Source: Flavobacteriales bacterium (lineage in GTDB: Bacteria; Bacteroidota; Bacteroidia; Flavobacteriales_D; Sanyastnellaceae). From it: 11,748 bases of DNA. The first letter of the stretch is position 1. Each line of letters begins with the position of its first letter. The notes under the pieces were generated by a model, which searched no databases, was not told the DNA's origin, and worked only from the letters and a program-made list of their open reading frames with translations. Both the position numbers and the translations under genes were made by a program. The stretch is from assembly GCA_027488055.1 (NCBI GenBank), contig JAIYCK010000223.1, positions 1 through 11,748 of the forward strand. Direction: 5' to 3'. Below are positions 8,182 to 11,748 of this stretch, in pieces.

Positions 8182-8189
8182 TAATTTGC
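8182..8189 (+). promoter_or_regulatory. Weak candidate -7 element before the first S41 protease
   Basis: TAATTTGC, the same octamer as at 3567-3574, lies 69 bases before ATG 8259. It is one base short of TAnnTTTG and has no clear -33 partner. Its recurrence in both longer intergenic gaps is its only support. Confidence 0.15.
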
Positions 8190-8200
8190 GGGCACGCAGC

Positions 8201-8238
8201 GGCAGTAACTACCATCCATATTGGTATACAACTCTGCC
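8201..8238 (+). other. Nested inverted repeat in the leader of the first S41 protease gene
   Basis: An inner stem TACCA (8210-8214) / TGGTA (8222-8226) with a 7-base loop is enclosed by an outer stem GGCAG (8201-8205) / CTGCC (8234-8238), with unpaired bases between them. It lies in the 166-base gap between the deaminase and protease genes and ends 20 bases before ATG 8259. There is no U-tract, so it is not a standard terminator. It may be a leader structure, an operator-like site or chance. Confidence 0.2.
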
Positions 8239-8258
8239 ACCGGCGCAATGCGACACGA

Positions 8259-9950
8259 ATGAACGATGAAAAATTAGTCACCACCGATAGTGGTGAAGTT
8301 AAAACACAACGCACAGGCCATACCCCGTCTCCTTTGCAACCTATTTTTTATGCAGGAGTATTGATCATTGGGATGTTCATTGGCACCAATTTGGGCGACA
8401 AGAATATTCTGCAGGTGAAGACGGCCCGCGATGAGAATCCGAATAAACTTGTAAGCTTGATTGATTATATCGAGGACAACTATGTGGATAGCGTGGATAA
8501 GCGCAAACTCATTGATGACGCCATTCGCAGTGTTTTACAAAACTTGGATCCGCACAGCTATTACATGACAGCGGAGGAAACCGCTGACGAGCAAGAAAAA
8601 CTGCAGGGCAAGTTTGGCGGCGTCGGCGTGGAATTCATCATTCTGCGAGATACACTGATGGTGGTGAAAACCGTGAAAGATGGTCCAGCGATGAATTCAG
8701 GTGTGCGCGATGGCGATCGCATTGTGAAAATCGAAGGGGTCGAAATTTCAGGAAAATCTTTGAAGAGCGAGAAAGTGCAGAGCATGCTCAAAGGCGATCC
8801 GGGTACTGAAGTCAACATCACGGTATTCCGCCCCATGGAAGGCGCTTCCCAAGATATTAAGATCAAACGTGGAAGTATACCCATTGAGAGCTTACAGGCT
8901 TCCTTCATGGTCAATGATTCGGTGGGTTACATCAAACTCGACCGCTTTGCGCAAACTACCTACGTGGAATTCATGAAGGCCGCCACAGAGTTGGAAGGCA
9001 ATGGGTGTAAGAAAATTATTTTTGACCTCCGATCCAACGGTGGTGGGTTGATGGATCAAGCTACCAAAATAGTGAGTGAATTCTTACCCGATGGCAAACG
9101 TATCCTATACACTGAAGGATTGCACAATGGCAAAGAGGAAGTTTATACTGAAAAGGACGGTAAGTTCCTAAATATGGGCTTGGTGGTATTGATCGATCAG
9201 AATTCTGCCAGCGCGAGTGAGATTGTGGCGGGTGCCTTGCAAGACTGGGATCGCTCCACCACCGTGGGCCGTCGGTCGTATGGTAAGGGACTTGTCCAAC
9301 ATGAAATGGAAATGGCCGATCGCAGTGCATTGCGACTGACGGTGGCTAGATATTACACACCTTCGGGTCGATGCGTTCAAAAACCCTATGGCGATAGCAT
9401 TGCCTACCATGATGACTTCCACCAACGATTGGTGCGCGGCGAATTGACCGTGGCCGATAGCGTGCACTTCCCCGATTCGCTCAAGTACAAAACCGCTGCT
9501 GGCCGCACGGTGTATGGCGCTGGAGGAATTATGCCCGATATTTTTGTTCCGCTTGATAGCATCTATTTCTCTGGGTTGTTGAGCGATTTGGCTTACTCCA
9601 GTGTGATTCGCGATTATGCATTCAATTACATTGATGGCAATCGCAATGCATTGAAAAAATTCAAATCAGTGGATGCTTTTGTAAGTGACTTCGCAGTCAC
9701 AGACGCGATGTTGAATAGCATGCTGGCGTTGGCGCAAAAGGAAAAAATCGAGGTGAAAAAATCGGTTTTGAATAAAGTTGCTCCGCAAATTAAATCCCGC
9801 ATCAAAGCACAAATTGCTCGAAACTTATACGGCGACACTGCCATGTACAAGGTATTGCTGCAATCTGATCAGGACTTCAAAAAGGCGCAACAAGTGGCTA
9901 CGCAGGGCATCCAAGCGGCTGCGCCTGCCACCAAAAGCAAGAAAAAATAG
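8259..9950 (+). CDS. S41-family C-terminal processing protease (CtpA-like), membrane-anchored
   Basis: This 563-aa serine protease has a short cytoplasmic N-terminus (about 28 residues), one membrane helix (about 29-45), an N-terminal helical region with LDPHSYYM (96-103), a PDZ domain (about 118-205) and the S41 core. The catalytic dyad follows the Prc/CtpA pattern: the middle serine of SASAS (Ser318) and Lys343 in YGKGLVQ, 25 residues later, with Gln347 after it. The substrate-binding strand region FDLRSNGGGL (255-264) is present. Such enzymes trim or degrade envelope proteins from their C-termini. About 180 residues follow the core and end in a Lys-rich tail. ATG 8259 is the first standard start after the in-frame TGA at 8151. 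The rnpA gene starts two bases after its stop. The substrate is unknown. Confidence 0.93.
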   Translation: MNDEKLVTTDSGEVKTQRTGHTPSPLQPIFYAGVLIIGMFIGTNLGDKNILQVKTARDENPNKLVSLIDYIEDNYVDSVDKRKLIDDAIRSVLQNLDPHSYYMTAEETADEQEKLQGKFGGVGVEFIILRDTLMVVKTVKDGPAMNSGVRDGDRIVKIEGVEISGKSLKSEKVQSMLKGDPGTEVNITVFRPMEGASQDIKIKRGSIPIESLQASFMVNDSVGYIKLDRFAQTTYVEFMKAATELEGNGCKKIIFDLRSNGGGLMDQATKIVSEFLPDGKRILYTEGLHNGKEEVYTEKDGKFLNMGLVVLIDQNSASASEIVAGALQDWDRSTTVGRRSYGKGLVQHEMEMADRSALRLTVARYYTPSGRCVQKPYGDSIAYHDDFHQRLVRGELTVADSVHFPDSLKYKTAAGRTVYGAGGIMPDIFVPLDSIYFSGLLSDLAYSSVIRDYAFNYIDGNRNALKKFKSVDAFVSDFAVTDAMLNSMLALAQKEKIEVKKSVLNKVAPQIKSRIKAQIARNLYGDTAMYKVLLQSDQDFKKAQQVATQGIQAAAPATKSKKK

Positions 9951-9952
9951 CT

Positions 9953-10408
9953 ATGAGCCGACCGCTGTCGGAAACCAAAAAAACACGCGAAACGCTCTGC
10001 CGAGCAGAGCGATTGACGTTGAAAAGGCGGATTGATGAACTGATGTCTCAGGGCCAAGCCATCAAACAGCCTGGCATGACTGTGATCTTTAAATTCATGG
10101 AACTCCCCACGCCGTTTCCTGCGCAGGTAATGTTCAGTGCGTCCAAAAGAAATTACAAACGAAGCCATGATCGCAATCGAATCAAACGACTTATGCGAGA
10201 AGGCTATCGAAAGCAAAAGCATATTGTTTATAGCTTTTTTGAGAAGCATCAAACCCAATGTGCCCTGCTTTTTATTTTCACAGGCAGGCAACTGCCCAAT
10301 CAAACGTATGTGCATGGTAAAATATTTGGCATGCTCAAACGTTTGACTGAAACACCGCCCATTCCAATTGCGAAACCATCTGATCATGATGAAAAAATAC
10401 AACCCTAG
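9953..10408 (+). CDS. rnpA: Ribonuclease P protein component
   Basis: RnpA is the basic protein subunit of RNase P. It binds the catalytic RNA and the 5' leader of precursor tRNA during maturation. The family signature is clear: KRSHDRNRIKRLMREGYR (69-86) holds the RNR core (Arg74-Arg76) plus Arg79, Arg82 and Arg86. The N-terminal LCRAERLTLKRRIDELMSQG segment corresponds to the usual FxKxxRL start, with Leu and Arg in place of Phe and Lys. At 151 aa it is longer than the roughly 110-130 aa of many RnpA proteins, with extra residues at both ends. It starts two bases after the first S41 protease stop, and its 3' end overlaps the likely start of the second. No rpmH lies upstream, unlike the common rpmH-rnpA order. 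Confidence 0.93.
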   Translation: MSRPLSETKKTRETLCRAERLTLKRRIDELMSQGQAIKQPGMTVIFKFMELPTPFPAQVMFSASKRNYKRSHDRNRIKRLMREGYRKQKHIVYSFFEKHQTQCALLFIFTGRQLPNQTYVHGKIFGMLKRLTETPPIPIAKPSDHDEKIQP

Positions 10409-11748
10409 TCAAATGACCAAGTCACACAAAAGAATTGCGAGCGTGCTCATCGCATTGCCCGTTGTGTTCTTATCTGCTCGTGTGGCGGATCATTATTTTG
10501 AAGTCTCCAAGAACATGGAGATTTTTACAGATATCTACAAGGAACTCAATATTTACTATGTAGACGATACCAAGCCGGGCGCCATGATGAAGGCTGGAAT
10601 CGATGCCATGCTCCGCTCATTGGATCCCTACACGGTGTATTATCCCGAATCCAAAATCGAGGATGCCATGTTCATGCAAACCGGTCAATACGGTGGCATT
10701 GGCACCCTTGTCAATACGATCAACGGCAAAATCACGATTACGGAACCGTATCAAAATTATCCCGCTGCCAAAAATGGTTTGATGGCAGGCGATGTAGTCA
10801 TCAAGGTGGATGGTGTGAACGTAGAAGGTAAAAATCACGAGGATATTTCAGATATGCTCACAGGTCAGCCGGGAAGTGCTGTAGCGATTACGATCATGCG
10901 CCCAGGCGAGAATGCACCACGCGTGATCAACCTCACACGCGAAGACATCAAAATCCCTGATGTACCTTACTTCGGTATGATCGATGCAGAAATGGGCTAC
11001 ATCAAATTGACGGGCTTTACACAAACCGCAAGCAGTGAAGTCAAATCGGCATTTCTTGAGCTAAAGAAAAAGAATATGAAACAGCTGGTGCTCGATCTGC
11101 GCGGGAATGGCGGTGGATTGATGAGAGAGGCCATCAGCATCGTCAACTTCTTTGTTCCAAAAGGCACGGAAGTAGTGCGCACCAAAGGGAAAATCGACGA
11201 ATGGAATAAAACCTTTTATGCTACAGCCGAACCCATCGATACCCAAATCCCCGTGGTGGTCTTGGTGGATGGTATGTCGGCCTCCGCTTCCGAAATCGTG
11301 AGCGGAAGTCTGCAAGATCTCGATCGCGCGGTGGTAGTGGGAACAGAGAGTTATGGCAAAGGATTGGTCCAACAAACCAAGGATTTGGCCTACAATACCA
11401 AATTGAAATTGACCGTCGCCAAGTATTATACCCCCAGTGGTCGTTGCATCCAACGACTGGACTACTCGCACCGTGACAATGCGACGGGCAAAGTGAATGC
11501 GGTCGCAGATTCAGTCATTAAGAGTTTTAAAACCCGCGCTGGACGAGTGGTTTACGATGGACGAGGTATCAGCCCCGATCGTTTGGTGACCGAAGACAAT
11601 CCAGCCCATGTGCTCGTGGCTTTGGCTGACAATTGGGTGGCCTTCGATTGGGCCAATCAATACCGCAATCGACATGCGACCATCGATTCAGCCGATCGTT
11701 TTCGATTGTCGGACAAGGAATACGATGAGTTTGTGCAGTATGCCTTGA
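10386..11748 (+). CDS. Second S41-family C-terminal processing protease (3' partial)
   Basis: The frame is open from ATG 10386 to the window end (454 codons seen). The TGA at 11746-11748 is out of frame, so the gene continues beyond the window. An N-terminal hydrophobic segment (about 16-30) suggests a signal anchor or signal peptide. A PDZ domain (about 97-187) and an S41 core follow. The catalytic residues are intact: the middle serine of SASAS (Ser300), Lys325 in YGKGLVQ, and Gln329. LDLRGNGGGL (236-245) is the substrate-binding strand. It is a diverged paralogue of the protease two genes upstream, sharing near-identical blocks such as YYTPSGRC. ATG 10386 overlaps rnpA by 23 bases. ATG 10413 (MTKSHKRIAS), four bases after the rnpA stop, is an equally sensible start. 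Confidence 0.9.
   Translation, partial: MMKKYNPSQMTKSHKRIASVLIALPVVFLSARVADHYFEVSKNMEIFTDIYKELNIYYVDDTKPGAMMKAGIDAMLRSLDPYTVYYPESKIEDAMFMQTGQYGGIGTLVNTINGKITITEPYQNYPAAKNGLMAGDVVIKVDGVNVEGKNHEDISDMLTGQPGSAVAITIMRPGENAPRVINLTREDIKIPDVPYFGMIDAEMGYIKLTGFTQTASSEVKSAFLELKKKNMKQLVLDLRGNGGGLMREAISIVNFFVPKGTEVVRTKGKIDEWNKTFYATAEPIDTQIPVVVLVDGMSASASEIVSGSLQDLDRAVVVGTESYGKGLVQQTKDLAYNTKLKLTVAKYYTPSGRCIQRLDYSHRDNATGKVNAVADSVIKSFKTRAGRVVYDGRGISPDRLVTEDNPAHVLVALADNWVAFDWANQYRNRHATIDSADRFRLSDKEYDEFVQYAL

Noticed and set aside
11746..11748. TGA at the last bases as the stop of the second S41 protease
   Set aside because: Counting from ATG 10386 puts base 11748 at the first position of a codon, so this TGA is out of frame and the gene runs past the window.
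1..11748. Apparent richness in GATC sites across the window
   Set aside because: The sites mostly fall where common GAT and ATC codons occur, and no clustering at gaps or starts is evident by eye. A count against codon-shuffled sequence would be needed to claim enrichment.

Overview
The window is a plus-strand-only, densely packed stretch of a Bacteroidota chromosome. Three things point to that phylum: the protein types (a DUF4836/DUF3352-like anchored protein, an AsmA-like protein, and two S41 proteases flanking rnpA), the near absence of Shine-Dalgarno sequences before starts, and a good TAnnTTTG promoter element. No genus can be named. There are no tRNAs, rRNAs, mobile elements, CRISPR arrays or integrases, and it reads as ordinary vertically inherited housekeeping and envelope DNA.

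Region 1 (bases 1-3483) is a tightly coupled three-gene unit. It holds a membrane-anchored protein of unknown function (5' end cut by the window), a 215-aa ABC ATPase with two departures from consensus, and a 393-aa FtsX/MacB/LolCE-type permease. The start of the ATPase overlaps the previous stop, and the permease starts one base after the ATPase stop, so the three are probably made together as one envelope export or mechanotransmission module.

Region 2 (3484-7609) begins after a 122-base gap. It holds a large AsmA-like inner-membrane-anchored protein with a GTG start, and an RsmF-type rRNA m5C methyltransferase whose start codon lies inside the last codons of the AsmA-like gene.

Region 3 (7610-11748) opens with a recognisable promoter and a ComEB-type deoxycytidylate deaminase. 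After a 165-base gap come a CtpA-like S41 protease, rnpA (the protein subunit of RNase P) and a second S41 protease that runs off the window. The last three are 2 bases apart or overlapping, so rnpA is embedded in a protease operon rather than beside rpmH/yidC.

No gene-free stretch exceeds 300 bases. I see no clear-cut new defence or mobile system. The items most worth a second look are the degenerate ABC ATPase with its envelope neighbours and the protease-rnpA-protease arrangement.
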